DNA of 64,000 bases, taken from positions 189,095,887-189,159,886 of the forward strand of contig OV050030.1 of the NCBI GenBank assembly GCA_920105625.2, given 5' to 3'. Source of the DNA: Clusia tigrina. Its lineage: Eukaryota > Arthropoda > Insecta > Diptera > Clusiidae. The notes below the pieces were generated by a model. The model saw only the letters and a program-made list of their open reading frames with translations. It was not told the origin of the DNA and made no database searches. This document shows positions 30,275 to 40,284 of the stretch, in pieces. Position 1 is the stretch's first letter, and each line of letters opens with the position of its first letter. A program made the position numbers and the translations under genes.

Positions 30275-31757
30275 AAATGTCTGCGTCCCGCAGATCGACA
30301 TGGGTCACCGCAGGAACTTCGTTGGTTTTTTTCGGAGAGGATTCGCCCTGCTTCATTGTTGCGCTTTGATGCATGCCAGGGATTCGAATGTTCACCGTTA
30401 TTCGTTTCCAGATTATGTAGCAGGCCGTGGCTAAGGTGAGTAACATTGCAGCTTCTATCGCAGTTGAAACATGGAATTTGTCACCGAGCTTGCTGAGACG
30501 ATTGATATTTTCAAGGCTAAGGTCATGAACATACTCCAGGTTTAATTTAAGGCCCTCATTGGTTATGTTGCTCAGCACCGATGGTAAGGCTTGAAGGCTT
30601 CTGGTCTCCGTGCTGACGAAAGTTCTATTGCCAATTTTCACTGTTTCATTGTTGAGCTGTATGAGGAAGGAGCCTTCCAGGCGTCTTGATTCTTTTCCGC
30701 CACGGACGGTTCCATTGAAGTTTGTTAGAAAAATTGTGTTTCCGTTAATCATCTCCACGACTTCATCACTATCTGTTTCAAACTGGCATTTGGCATCGCC
30801 ACCTTTCAGCAATCTTGGTAAACATCCTTCTTCGGGTAGCTTCTTTATCAGGCTCTCCTCACAAATTGTCGCGTTGTTGATAGAGAGGCAATCGCCAGTA
30901 ATACCATAAGTTTCTTCAGTATTCATCAGCAATCTTTTGTACAGGACATCGACACGTTTGCCTCCTGACGAGGTGCTCCTCACCAGTATTAGTCGATATT
31001 TATCCGGCTTCACCTTTGGCACCGAGAGCACGTATACGAGCATAGTTCCATTCGTATATATAGATGGCTTGGCATATTCCATTGCTTCTACCAGATTTTG
31101 ATAAGGTAACGCCTCTTCTTCAGAAATAACCTGCTCGGTTTCGGCCTGGTCTAAAAGATTGGTGTTCACGATTCCAGTTTTTGCCATCTGACAAGCTCGG
31201 ACTATTTCTGAAATTTGCTCTTTTAGGACGAGAACCTTGTTAGCCAACAAAATTTCGAGCTTCTCCGCATTGAAGTTTTTATCAACGTCATTTGCAAAAT
31301 CAACCACGTTGTTAACCCTCTTTATAGCTTCTTGCGTGGCGTTAAAGATTTTCCTGTTAATGGAAAGCTGGTTATTATTGTTGTCGACCAATTGATTTTC
31401 GTTACGCAGAACACAATCCCAATCAATGGCGTCAGGGGATCCTGCTACCCATTTCCACGCCGATCCAATCCAATTTATAGAGCGAGGTTTTCTCGATTTG
31501 GTACCCTGCAATTCGTTAAGACGCATTTTCGTCTGGCTGAGATGAAGTTCGATGATCGTCTTCATCGGAGTTGCCTCAAGCTCGCGTTGCACTACACCCG
31601 TCAGTTCCAAAATAATTTCGTCGAATTGAGTGAGGTCTATGGTATGTAAGAGCTTGAAGTGACCATTGATTATCCATCCACTTCCATGTTCGATTGTCAC
31701 CAGCGGAGATTTGTAGTTGAAAACATTGAACCCGCAAGCGCAGGGAATTATAAGCAA
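30273..31757 (-). CDS. env glycoprotein of the errantivirus
   Basis: An uninterrupted 494-residue frame related to gypsy Env and, more distantly, baculovirus F proteins. Near residue 95 is a basic stretch (SRKPRS) followed by a hydrophobic, Trp-rich segment, the place of the cleavage site and fusion peptide in this family. Several N-glycosylation sites (NAT, NGT, NET, NRT, NIT) lie in the ectodomain. A membrane segment (AAMLLTLATACYIIW) near 450 precedes a cytoplasmic tail. No clear signal peptide is seen in the listed start; in this family env is expressed from a spliced RNA, so the true N terminus may be elsewhere. It ends inside the purine tract. Confidence 0.85.
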   Translation of the reverse strand: MLIIPCACGFNVFNYKSPLVTIEHGSGWIINGHFKLLHTIDLTQFDEIILELTGVVQRELEATPMKTIIELHLSQTKMRLNELQGTKSRKPRSINWIGSAWKWVAGSPDAIDWDCVLRNENQLVDNNNNQLSINRKIFNATQEAIKRVNNVVDFANDVDKNFNAEKLEILLANKVLVLKEQISEIVRACQMAKTGIVNTNLLDQAETEQVISEEEALPYQNLVEAMEYAKPSIYTNGTMLVYVLSVPKVKPDKYRLILVRSTSSGGKRVDVLYKRLLMNTEETYGITGDCLSINNATICEESLIKKLPEEGCLPRLLKGGDAKCQFETDSDEVVEMINGNTIFLTNFNGTVRGGKESRRLEGSFLIQLNNETVKIGNRTFVSTETRSLQALPSVLSNITNEGLKLNLEYVHDLSLENINRLSKLGDKFHVSTAIEAAMLLTLATACYIIWKRITVNIRIPGMHQSATMKQGESSPKKTNEVPAVTHVDLRDADI

Positions 31758-32312
31758 TCTATTTTGACAAAAATTTCAAGTAAAAATTCACAATTTTCTC
31801 TTAATATAAAATAAAACAATCTAAAAAAAAAAATCGTGGCTTCAGCGCTTAACTAACATTTGCCATTGTCGCGTATTCTTTTCCTGGGAGCTCTATGTCC
31901 TTGATTGCAGGAAAAACATGACTTATGCGAACAACTTTATTCATTTTGGAAAAATTCAAGTCACGAAAGGACAGATAGCTTCCTCGAAAGAAGAGCGTTA
32001 CAAGTACAGCATATCTTCAAGAACAAATTTTTAATATTTTCTTAACTTTTAACAATTCGATCTCTTTTTCTATATCATATGTATAATCTACTTTTGTTCC
32101 AGAGAGATAGCTTCCGTATTTGGGAATTTTAATTTTCTTTTTGCAGTTTACAACTTACAAATTATTAAAACAAATTTTTTCCTTATATTTAAATATTACT
32201 GTTATATTATATTTAAATAAAACAATTCTTTTTTCTTTTGTTTTTTGAATTAATTATATTTATCTTCGAGCCAGCGAAGGAAGGTGGAATTGGGTTGAAA
32301 AATTTCATTCTC
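31758..32312 (-). other. pol-env intergenic region of the errantivirus
   Basis: About 550 AT-rich bases without a coding frame. The splice acceptor for env RNA would be expected here or just inside env; poly-pyrimidine stretches are present, but I cannot fix a site. Confidence 0.4.
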
Positions 32313-35300
32313 TTACAAATTTTTTACTTGAGCCTTATGGATCCTTTTCCCATCGTTCGTGGTTACTGTTACCCTGTTATCCCTGCCTACAACCTCTTTT
32401 TTATAAAGTGGGCGTTGTTTTGCCTTAATTTGTTTGTTCCTCACATACACTACGTCCCCCTGTGCATACTTCTTAGGGTCCTGCCTTTTTTCATTTAATC
32501 GGATATTTCGTGATTCCTGATTCTTCTCCATCCGATTCCTCACTTCGCTAAAAATTTTGTTTTGAAAATTTGCTAACTCCTGATAATTTATTCTTTGTAC
32601 CCTATTGAAAAATATATCGCTCGGTTTGTACTTAGTTATGGAATGAATTGTATTGTTATATCGATCGGTAGCTATGTACAACAATTCCTTTGGGGATGTG
32701 TTGGGTATCTCTCTCTGTAAACACCGGTATATTTCAATAACGGTGGAGTGAAGTCTTTCGACCTGCCCATTCACTTCGCTCCGTTGAATAGGAGTTTGAT
32801 AAAGTCTAATTCCTAACCCTCTAACATAGTTAGAGACTAAAGGACTGACGAAGCCCCTTTCGTTATCAGTAACTATAATCTGTGGGACTGTAAAATAGTG
32901 AATAATTTTTGCAAATTTTTTACGTAAAAGTACAGCGGACTTATTCTTTATGTGGAAGAATTTTGCAAATTTAGAGAATTTGTCTATGCAGCTGAGAAAT
33001 TTTTCCCCACTAATCTCGAAGATATCGATGTGTAAAATATCGCAAGGATGTTTTGGGATAGGAGCATCCTTTAGTTTTGGGACGAAAGGATGCCTATCAT
33101 ATTTGTTTACCCGGCACACTTCGCAAGCTTTCGTGAAATGTCTTATCAAGCTTGCCATCCTGGGGAAATAGTATCGTTCCAAAATTTGTCCTTTATTCTC
33201 CACAGGATTCCTGTGGGCTCTCCTGTGCTCTTCCTCAATTATTCTGCAAATTCTTTCTTCATTCGCGACATCCTCTACTAATCTCTGCGTTATTCTAATC
33301 TTATAATAAAGGAAATGTTCGAGATACACTTCTTGGAGAAGCTGCAGCCTATTTTCGGGAATTTTAATACCGTTAATTACCGCTGGGTTCAACCGTTCTT
33401 TCAATACTCTTATTAGCGCGTCGCGGACAATGCTGTCTAAGGTCACATAGTGGCGGGTGTACCCATCGTGAGGATTTTCGACACTAAAAAGTTCTCGTCC
33501 TTCCCTGATCACAATCTGATTCCTAAATACGTTCAGGGGTGCTTCAACGTGAATGATAAGGTCGGAAGCATCTTGTTCGGCACTGTGAACAGTTTCAATT
33601 TCGCTAGCAGTTTCAGTAGTGGAGCCTCTAGCGACTGTCATAGTTCTTGATGTGTCAGTTGCTCCTTCACTAGCAGTTTCTGTAGTCGTGTCGTCACCAT
33701 TCTCAACAGCCATCACGTTGAGTCCTCCTTGGTCTTCCATTCGACATTTCATCCTTGATAAGGCATCAGCCACATAGTTTGATTTACCAGGAGTGTAAAT
33801 CAACTCGTGGTTGTATTCCTCTATACGTGCCTTCCATCTTTTTAATTTGGCATTGTGATTGCGATTTCCGAGCGCGAACGTGAGGGGTTGATGGTCAGTG
33901 TAAATTTTAATGTTTCTTGCCCCATACAAGTAGGAACGTAGGTTGTCCAATGCCCACACAATGGCTAACATTTCCTTCTCATTGGTGGCATAATTTTCCT
34001 CCGTCTTGCTTAATGAGCGGGAAATGTACGCAATTGGCTTATCCTTGCCAACCTCACCTTGGGACAGCACGGCTCCTATCGCAAAATCTGATGCATCTGT
34101 GGTTAAATTAAAGGGTTTCTGGAAATTTGGGAAAGCTAAAATATCAGAGGAAACAAGGAGTTCTTTTAGATCAGCAAACGCTTTCAAGGCGACAGAATCA
34201 AGCTCAATCGTCACTTTCTTCGACTGATTGGCCTTTACTTGAGCGTTTTCTCCACGTGTTAAATTAGTCAAAGGTTTGGCTACTTTGGCATAGTCCTGAA
34301 TGAATTTTCGATAGTAAGACGTCATTCCCAGGAAACGCTTTAAATCCTTTAACGTACTCGGCGGTTCTAGACCTTGAATTGCACTCACTTTTTTTGTGTC
34401 AGGTTTAATACCATAGGGTGTGATAACATATCCAAGGAATTCTACACTAGTTTTCATGAATTGGGTCTTTTCCAGATTGACTTTTAAGTTTGCCCTCAAC
34501 AATGTTGCAAAAATTGTGCCAACGTTCTTTAGGTGCTCCTCTTCATTTTTTCCAAAGACGATTATGTCATCAATGTATACATAGCAAATTTTCCCTATGT
34601 ACTCCTTGAGCACATCATCTATCATTCGTTGGAAAATGGCAGGAGCATTCTTTAGACCAAACGGAAGCCTCAAAAATTCGTATTTTCCGTTCATTGTTGA
34701 GAACGCTGTTCTCGGTATATCAGACTCCTTCATCGGAACTTGATGAAATCCGGAAGTCAAGTCAATCGTAGTAAAGTACTTTGCAGAACCTAGGCTTGCA
34801 AGTGTAGAATTTATATCGGGGATCGGGTAGGTATCAGGTACGGTTACAGCGTTCAAGCGCTTGAAATCTATTACCATCCTATATTGTTTCTCGCCTGAGG
34901 GCTTTGGTTTTTTGGGGACTACCCAGATTGGGGAATTGTAGGGACTTTTTGATGGACGTATGACGCCTTCCTCAAGCAATTCCTCAATCTGCCTCTCAAC
35001 TTCCTCCCTCATGCAGGCAGGATAGGGATAGCTTTTTGTGTAAATCGCCTCCTTAGTAGTAGTCCTGATTTCTGCCTTCACGATAGTATTAACGATTTCC
35101 TTATTGCTTATTGGGTCAAAAAGTTGCATATGGTCTTCGATTATCTTGCGGAGTCTTTCTTGGGTATTCTTAGAAAGGTTACTGTCTAAAATTTGATTAA
35201 TTTGCTTGGATACTTTTTCTTGAAGAGGAATTTTTATATTTGGTTTAAGGGTCAGAACGTTTTTTTTTCGGTCTATTACTGCCTCTAATTCCTTTAGGGT

Positions 35301-35549
35301 ATCATCGCCAATGATGCCATCAAAGGATTCGAGACCTGGCAGTACGTAGAATTTTAACAAGGTATTATTACCTACGCGCTCAAAAAATCTACCGCTAACT
35401 TCTTCGCTGATTTGAATGCGTCCACCGGCTGAATTTACAAAAAAGGATTTTGCAAGCTTTTTGCTATTTAGGGAAAGAGATGCGTTTATAAAATTTTTGT
35501 TCGCACCTGTGTCTACCAAGAATTTCAACACAGTGCCCTGGCTATCCAC
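32313..35549 (-). CDS. pol polyprotein of the errantivirus
   Basis: 1078 uninterrupted residues. Protease FLVDTGANKNFI near residue 13. RT: VVPKKPKPSGEKQYRMVIDF, TIDLTSGFHQ, FGLKNAPAIFQRMI and the catalytic YVYIDDIIVFG near 325. RNase H: TTDASDFAIGAVLS near 485 and YTDHQPLTFAL. Integrase: HHCC (EEHRRAHRN ... CEVCRVNKY) near 770, then HIDIFE, VTDNERGF and the Glu in QVERLHST. The C terminus has the YVRNKQ...PLYKKE block of errantiviruses. The frame is open upstream of the listed GTG-like start and overlaps the end of gag in the -1 frame, the usual way Gag-Pol is made. Confidence 0.93.
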   Translation of the reverse strand: MDSQGTVLKFLVDTGANKNFINASLSLNSKKLAKSFFVNSAGGRIQISEEVSGRFFERVGNNTLLKFYVLPGLESFDGIIGDDTLKELEAVIDRKKNVLTLKPNIKIPLQEKVSKQINQILDSNLSKNTQERLRKIIEDHMQLFDPISNKEIVNTIVKAEIRTTTKEAIYTKSYPYPACMREEVERQIEELLEEGVIRPSKSPYNSPIWVVPKKPKPSGEKQYRMVIDFKRLNAVTVPDTYPIPDINSTLASLGSAKYFTTIDLTSGFHQVPMKESDIPRTAFSTMNGKYEFLRLPFGLKNAPAIFQRMIDDVLKEYIGKICYVYIDDIIVFGKNEEEHLKNVGTIFATLLRANLKVNLEKTQFMKTSVEFLGYVITPYGIKPDTKKVSAIQGLEPPSTLKDLKRFLGMTSYYRKFIQDYAKVAKPLTNLTRGENAQVKANQSKKVTIELDSVALKAFADLKELLVSSDILAFPNFQKPFNLTTDASDFAIGAVLSQGEVGKDKPIAYISRSLSKTEENYATNEKEMLAIVWALDNLRSYLYGARNIKIYTDHQPLTFALGNRNHNAKLKRWKARIEEYNHELIYTPGKSNYVADALSRMKCRMEDQGGLNVMAVENGDDTTTETASEGATDTSRTMTVARGSTTETASEIETVHSAEQDASDLIIHVEAPLNVFRNQIVIREGRELFSVENPHDGYTRHYVTLDSIVRDALIRVLKERLNPAVINGIKIPENRLQLLQEVYLEHFLYYKIRITQRLVEDVANEERICRIIEEEHRRAHRNPVENKGQILERYYFPRMASLIRHFTKACEVCRVNKYDRHPFVPKLKDAPIPKHPCDILHIDIFEISGEKFLSCIDKFSKFAKFFHIKNKSAVLLRKKFAKIIHYFTVPQIIVTDNERGFVSPLVSNYVRGLGIRLYQTPIQRSEVNGQVERLHSTVIEIYRCLQREIPNTSPKELLYIATDRYNNTIHSITKYKPSDIFFNRVQRINYQELANFQNKIFSEVRNRMEKNQESRNIRLNEKRQDPKKYAQGDVVYVRNKQIKAKQRPLYKKEVVGRDNRVTVTTNDGKRIHKAQVKNL

Positions 35550-35554
35550 GTACT

Positions 35555-36748
35555 CTATGTAAGGTACGCTGGATAGGCTCCTGTCATAAAATTCACCTGA
35601 TCCTCGGAATTCTCCTCAGCCAAATTCGCATAGTCCTCATTCACAGTTTCCATATGGAACATCCTCTGCTGTTTTTGGCGGAAGTTGTCTGAGCCGGATT
35701 TCCGTTTGAATTGAAATCCTTGTTGAGGTCTGTTTGAGAAGCTCGCCCGACGCGTCTGTATAGAAGGGTCCACCTCCATTTTTACCACTGGCCTTGTTTC
35801 TTCAGTCCTTTGAGCGAAATGCCGATTCTGGAAGGAACCACTCTGCGGCCTAAATCCAAACTTATGGTTGTTTCCAACAGGTGAGAAATTGTTAAACTTC
35901 GAGAACGACGGACGAGGATTACTGTCCTTATTCATTTCGTTTACCGGAACAGTCACCGAGGTCCTATTTATACCACCGTGCACAGGATGGCTCCTAAAAT
36001 TCAAATTCTGAATGTCTAGACAAGCTGTGTAGGCTTCGGGTAGTGATCTTGGTCTTTGGACAATAATCATGCGGGAAAGATCGCCACTCAATCCCCTTAC
36101 AAAAACATCCAGCGCTCTATTTCTGTAGGTTTCTATCAGTGCATCTACGGTTTCGGCAGAGTAGTTTTCGGTTTTGAATTTATTTATAATTAAGGAAAAT
36201 TGATGGTTGACACGAGCATAAAACTCGTCCAACTTCAAGTTACCCTGAGTTAGCTGACCCAGCTGATGCTCGAGGGTACGGATGTCCCTTTTATCAGCGT
36301 AATGAAGCGACAGGCAACCTTTTATTCCTGCCCAGTCGACTTCCGAAATATTGTGGGATATTAAAGCAGAATCAGCGTTACCCCTAACCTTTCCCCTAAT
36401 GCTCTTGAGGATTGCCCTATAAATTGGCTTCGTCCGGACGATCTTGTAGTCGTCTAAGATTCCCTCAACTGATGTCACCCAGGACACGTATTGGGCTGGG
36501 TTTCCCTCGAATGCCTGGAGGTCCCTAACTGAGTCTGGCAACCTGCCTATTTCCCTCAAATCTTCCTCACTCACTGGCCCACATAACGGGATCTCAGCTG
36601 GGGTCACGGTAAGTGCATTCATTTGTTCCAGTTGACGAATGCGGTTTTCCGCCTTCTTCAACTCGACCATTAGTGCACCCACAGAGCCAGTCAGCTCGGT
36701 AACCGAACGGGTCAAGGAATCCATAATAAAAAATTTTTGACTCACCAA
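35555..36748 (-). CDS. gag of the errantivirus
   Basis: 397 uninterrupted residues. A coiled-coil-like start (LMVELKKAENRIRQLEQ), a capsid region with FEGNPAQYVSWVTSVEGIL and YADKRDIRTLEHQLGQL, then a basic Arg/Asn/Phe-rich tail (KFNNFSPVGNNHKFGFRP) that replaces zinc knuckles, as usual in gypsy-type Gag. It ends with DQVNFMTGAYPAYLT at TAG 35555, where pol starts in the -1 frame. A second Met, nine residues in (MDSLTRSV), is the alternative start and looks more conserved. Confidence 0.92.
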   Translation of the reverse strand: MVSQKFFIMDSLTRSVTELTGSVGALMVELKKAENRIRQLEQMNALTVTPAEIPLCGPVSEEDLREIGRLPDSVRDLQAFEGNPAQYVSWVTSVEGILDDYKIVRTKPIYRAILKSIRGKVRGNADSALISHNISEVDWAGIKGCLSLHYADKRDIRTLEHQLGQLTQGNLKLDEFYARVNHQFSLIINKFKTENYSAETVDALIETYRNRALDVFVRGLSGDLSRMIIVQRPRSLPEAYTACLDIQNLNFRSHPVHGGINRTSVTVPVNEMNKDSNPRPSFSKFNNFSPVGNNHKFGFRPQSGSFQNRHFAQRTEETRPVVKMEVDPSIQTRRASFSNRPQQGFQFKRKSGSDNFRQKQQRMFHMETVNEDYANLAEENSEDQVNFMTGAYPAYLT

Positions 36749-37337
36749 ATTCGTTTTCCTTGTTTTTTAAAAAAATTTTCCCTTACTCCTTCCTTCGCTG
36801 CTTTCCTTTGTCGCTTTTAGCTTGAGTTCGCTGAGCTGATGCCGCAATTTCCTTATATATTTTTTTGGACTCACAGGCAGATTGATTGCATTGGTTATGT
36901 TATTGCTGAAATGTAAAATGTTTTAGTATATCATAAAATAACATTCAAAAATTCTTGACATAATGTCTGGCTTAGGTCAAGGAAGGGACGCAGGAACCCT
37001 TTTTAGTCGTCCGTAATCGGATTACGGGCAACCGACTCAGGACACTTCCTTCACGCGGTGCTCGGCATTCAACGCAACTTCAAATTTTGCTGCCATGGCC
37101 AGTAGCGACAAGTATCTGACCATTTGGCGGCTGTTACTATGCAATACCGATACCGTTGACCATGACCAGTCGACAATGCGCTGCCTTGATCAGGAAATGA
37201 TTGTCGTGTTCCCATGTGAACGACAACGTGCACCCAGATAGGGCGTATCCGATCATTCATGGACAGGCGTTGCAAAATAACATCAGCACAGCTGCTTATT
37301 GCTTTGCGTATTTTACGCTTTGAAATGCAGTTTTATA

Positions 37338-37403
37338 AATCTTGGCAAGGAGTCGAACCTTGTGCTACAATTAATTAAAGCACCCACCAGTTCGCCAAAG
37401 ATT
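37338..37403 (-). other. tRNA-like fold 1 in the errantivirus leader
   Basis: On the minus strand an outer stem AATCTTTGG/CCAAGATT encloses a hairpin GTGCT/AGCAC and a T-arm-like hairpin CAAGG-TTCGACT-CCTTG. GGTTCGACTCC equals the Pol III box B consensus, and TGGCGAACTGG resembles box A, 38 bases upstream. There is no normal anticodon loop and no D arm, so it is not a functional tRNA gene. Confidence 0.5.
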
Positions 37404-37447
37404 ATAAATTTAAATTTTTCCGACAATTTGTCGCCTTCGTTTTTAAT

Positions 37448-37495
37448 ATTACTTTCGTAAAATATTACTTTCGTAAAATTTTACTTTCGTAAAAT
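37448..37495. repeat. Three tandem 15-bp repeats in the errantivirus leader
   Basis: TTACTTTCGTAAAAT occurs three times with one substitution. Each unit contains the self-complementary core TTTCGTAAA-like sequence. It lies between the two tRNA-like folds. Confidence 0.8.
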
Positions 37496-37554
37496 TGGCA
37501 AGGGGTTGAACCTTGTGTCGCCCACAATCGAGGACACCCAGCAATTTGCCAAAT
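37493..37554 (-). other. tRNA-like fold 2 in the errantivirus leader
   Basis: Same design as fold 1: outer stem ATTTGGC/GCCAATT, middle hairpin GTGTC/GACAC and T-arm-like CAAGG-TTCAACC-CCTTG. The middle stem differs from fold 1 by paired (compensatory) changes at two positions. Confidence 0.5.
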
Positions 37555-37752
37555 ACATTTTACAATTTCACCATTTTTATATATTAAAATATAATTTTTC
37601 ATTTTATAGGTGTACACTATGTGCGTACCCCGTGACCCGATTATGCACATCATGGTGAATATTATATTTTAATTAAGGAACTTCTGTCCCATTTTCAATC
37701 ATCGCTCTTAAGCGAATTTTGAATGAAAAATAAAAGTAAAGTAAAATTCTTT

Positions 37753-37991
37753 ATATTAGGTCTGAGGGTCTTCGGGGTCACAGAACCTTTTTCTATTGTT
37801 ATATCCTGGAGGGTCCCTTGGGAATCTCAGGATGGAGACGTAAGGATTTATTTGTTTTAATTTGAATCAATAATTTCTTCATATTAGGTCTGAGGATCTT
37901 CGGGGTCACAGAACCTTTTTCTTTTGTTATATCCTGGAGGGTCCCTTGGGAATCTCAGGATGGAGACGTAAGGATTTATTTGTTTTAATTT
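37753..37991. repeat. Two 111-bp direct repeats in the errantivirus leader
   Basis: Copies at 37753-37863 and 37881-37991 (period 128) are nearly identical: ATATTAGGTCTGAGG through GATTTATTTGTTTTAAT. Confidence 0.9.
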
Positions 37992-38201
37992 TTATATCAC
38001 CATGTTCGCACAATACCCTTCAAGGGCCACTATATTTGCATCGGAAGGCTTTGGTTTACTTTCCACTTTTCAATCTAAGTTCACTTTTACATTGCCAGGA
38101 GGGTCCCCCCGAAGGTGGTGAATCGCTGAGCAATTTTTCTCACATTTGTTATATTTTTATAATAAGCCTTCCGATTTTTGGGGAGCCCGCTCCTTTAGCG
38201 G

Positions 38202-38219
38202 GTCCCTGCTCGGGCGCCA
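38202..38219 (-). other. Primer binding site of the errantivirus
   Basis: Minus strand TGGCGCCCGAGCAGGGAC starts at the last LTR base. It closely resembles the tRNA-Lys-type site known from gypsy-like elements and lentiviruses. Confidence 0.85.
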
Positions 38220-38602
38220 GTTAACGCAGTCGGAAGGACTGCGATTAAAAAAATATTCAAGCCGCAGCCAACAGCGGCATACTTACATATCCTTTAGCTG
38301 AATTAAACACACAATTGGATAATATTTAGATTTATTACAATTTAATTAAAATGTCTTCACAACTCCAGGTCCTACTTAAGACTAACTCTATTCATAACTT
38401 ATAAATTCTAAGCTGGGCCTAAAACTGACTGCGTCAGCATTCCCTGGCCGCGGTGCCGTTCCCACGCTGCAGCGGTATTGCACCGGATACGCGTGCAAGC
38501 ATTCAGACGCTACGTCAGCAGATTCGGTGCATTTACCTATGCTGCGCTCATGCTTGCTTGGGGACAGGTGTGAAGACAGGGGAGGCTACGGGCGTGTTAA
38601 CT
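38219..38602 (-). repeat. 5' LTR of the errantivirus
   Basis: 384 bp, identical to 29880-30263 except at 38455. It is followed by the TACA target duplicate at 38603 and a CATATA microsatellite. Confidence 0.95.
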
Positions 38603-39410
38603 TACATATATAAATATATATACAAATACATATACATATACAAATACATATACATACACATATACATATGCATATGCATATGCATATACATTTTCAAATA
38701 CTCGTACATACACATATACTCGTACATATATTAAACAATGCTCAAACGAAAGGTTACCTCCCACCTGAGATCACTCAAAGCGCATACAGACGCGCCACCA
38801 TAGTAAATCCACCAACAACAAGAGGAGAACGTTTGAACAAAGACAAAAGAGAAAAAACCGGCTCTCACACCAATTAAAACCACGGCGAAAGCAGGAGCAC
38901 TGAATAATTTACGCAGCAAGCTAAAACTTATGCAAGCGGCGAATGACATCAATTATTTTAAATTTAACGGCTTTATCACACTAATATTACACGAGTTAGA
39001 AGGGAAGCACACAAGAGTCAACGACAGATCAATCGTTTCGGGTGCCGCTGGTAGTGACATAGCACAAAGAAGCGATGAAGCAGGCAAAGAATGTTAACTA
39101 TTTTAAATTTAACGGTTTTATCACACCAACAATACGCGAGTTAGAAGGGAAGCACTTCGGGCATCGCTGGTACGGACATAGCACAAAGAAGCGGTGAAGA
39201 AGACAAAGAATGTCAAATATTCTAATTTTAAAGACTATCAAATTTTACGATTCTCGCACAACAACACTTCCTGGAGGCCATACTCTGGGGCTGGCCTATA
39301 TAAGAAGCCACCACCAAGAGCTCGGTGTCTTTGCTTCGGCAACAATCAACGAAGACACATCGATCGACCATTATCGACAGCAGCAGCAATTATATATTAA
39401 TTATATATTA
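38603..39410. other. Microsatellite and unassigned AT-rich repeats
   Basis: 38603-38735 is CATATA microsatellite. 38950-39170 holds two copies, about 150 bp apart, of a block with TTTTAAATTTAACGG, TTTATCACAC and GAGTTAGAAGGGAAGCAC. A TATATAAG at 39297 lies in a GC-richer block; no coding frame is recognised. Confidence 0.5.
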
Positions 39411-40176
39411 ACTACGACAGAGCCAGGAGTTTATGGTTTTCACCGACTCTCCTTGGACTTATATAGTAGCTAGACAGAGCCAGGAGTATATGGTTTGCAC
39501 TGACTCTCCCTGAGACTTATATACTAACTAAGACAAAGCCAGGAGTTTATGGTTTTCACCGACTATCCCTGGGACTTATATAAGTACTAGACAGAGCCAG
39601 GAGTTTATGGTTTCACCGACTCTCCCTGGGACTTATATACTAACTTAGACAGAGCCAGGAGTTTGTAGTTCTCACCGACTCTCCCTGGGACTTATATAAC
39701 TAGACAGAGCCAGGAGTTTATGGTTTTCACCGACCCTTCATGGGACTTATATAATAAGACAGAGACAGATACTAAGACAGATACTAAGACAGATACTTAG
39801 ACAGAGATAGGAATTTTTGGTGTCACCGACTCTCCCTGGGACTTATATAATAACTAGACAGAGCCAGGAGTTTATGGTTTTCAACGACTCTTCCTGGGAC
39901 TTATATAATAAGACAGAGACAGATACTAAGACAGATACTAAAACAGATACTTAGACAGAGATAGGAATTTTTGGTGTCACCGACTCTCCCTGGGACTTAT
40001 ATAATAACTAGACAGAGCCAGGAGTTTATGGTTTCATCGACTCTCCCTTTGGCCTATATACTAAATTAGACAGAGCCAGGACTTTATGGTGTCACCGACT
40101 CTCCCTGGGACTTATATAATAACTAGACAGAGCCAGAAGTTTATGATTTTCACCGACTCTCCCTGGCACTTATATG
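39411..40176. repeat. Minisatellite, about 58-bp unit, about 12 copies
   Basis: Each unit reads GACAGAGCCAGGAGTTTATGG, CACCGACTCTCCCTGGGACTTATATA and a spacer. Two places carry a higher-order insertion of GACAGATACTAA triplets, itself part of a duplication of about 160 bp (39750 and 39910). Confidence 0.9.
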
Positions 40177-40284
40177 AGCACCGAATACCACCATCAATAC
40201 AACGAAACAGACCGAAGTATTAGCTGAATTGAAATCAATGCAATAGTTACTAAGGAAAATATAAATATACTAGCTGTAATATTA

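Larger units (their letters stand above)
36749..38201 (-). promoter_or_regulatory. Long 5' leader of the errantivirus
   Basis: 1.45 kb between primer site and gag without a conserved frame. It contains two 111-bp direct repeats, a triplet of 15-bp repeats, two tRNA-like folds and a short palindrome CCGTAATCGGATTACGG (37011-37027). Packaging, splicing-donor and translation signals would be expected here. Confidence 0.7.
29880..38602 (-). mobile_element. Errantivirus (gypsy-type endogenous retrovirus), young and coding-complete
   Basis: 8.7 kb on the minus strand: LTR (38219-38602), primer site, long leader, gag, pol (-1 frame), env, purine tract, LTR (29880-30263). TACA flanks both ends (29876-29879 and 38603-38606). 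The LTRs are 384 bp, with termini AGTTAAC and GTTAACT, and differ by one base (30116 A, 38455 G), so insertion is very recent. All three reading frames are uninterrupted as listed. This is an old-type insect retrovirus-like element; activity is not shown by sequence alone. Confidence 0.95.

Noticed and set aside
37338..37403. A genuine tRNA gene
   Set aside because: There is no D arm, the middle loop is 12 bases rather than 7, and it is duplicated within a retroelement leader.
39411..40176. Regularly spaced repeats suggesting a CRISPR-like array
   Set aside because: The units are contiguous with no unique spacers, and the context is an insect genome; it is a minisatellite.
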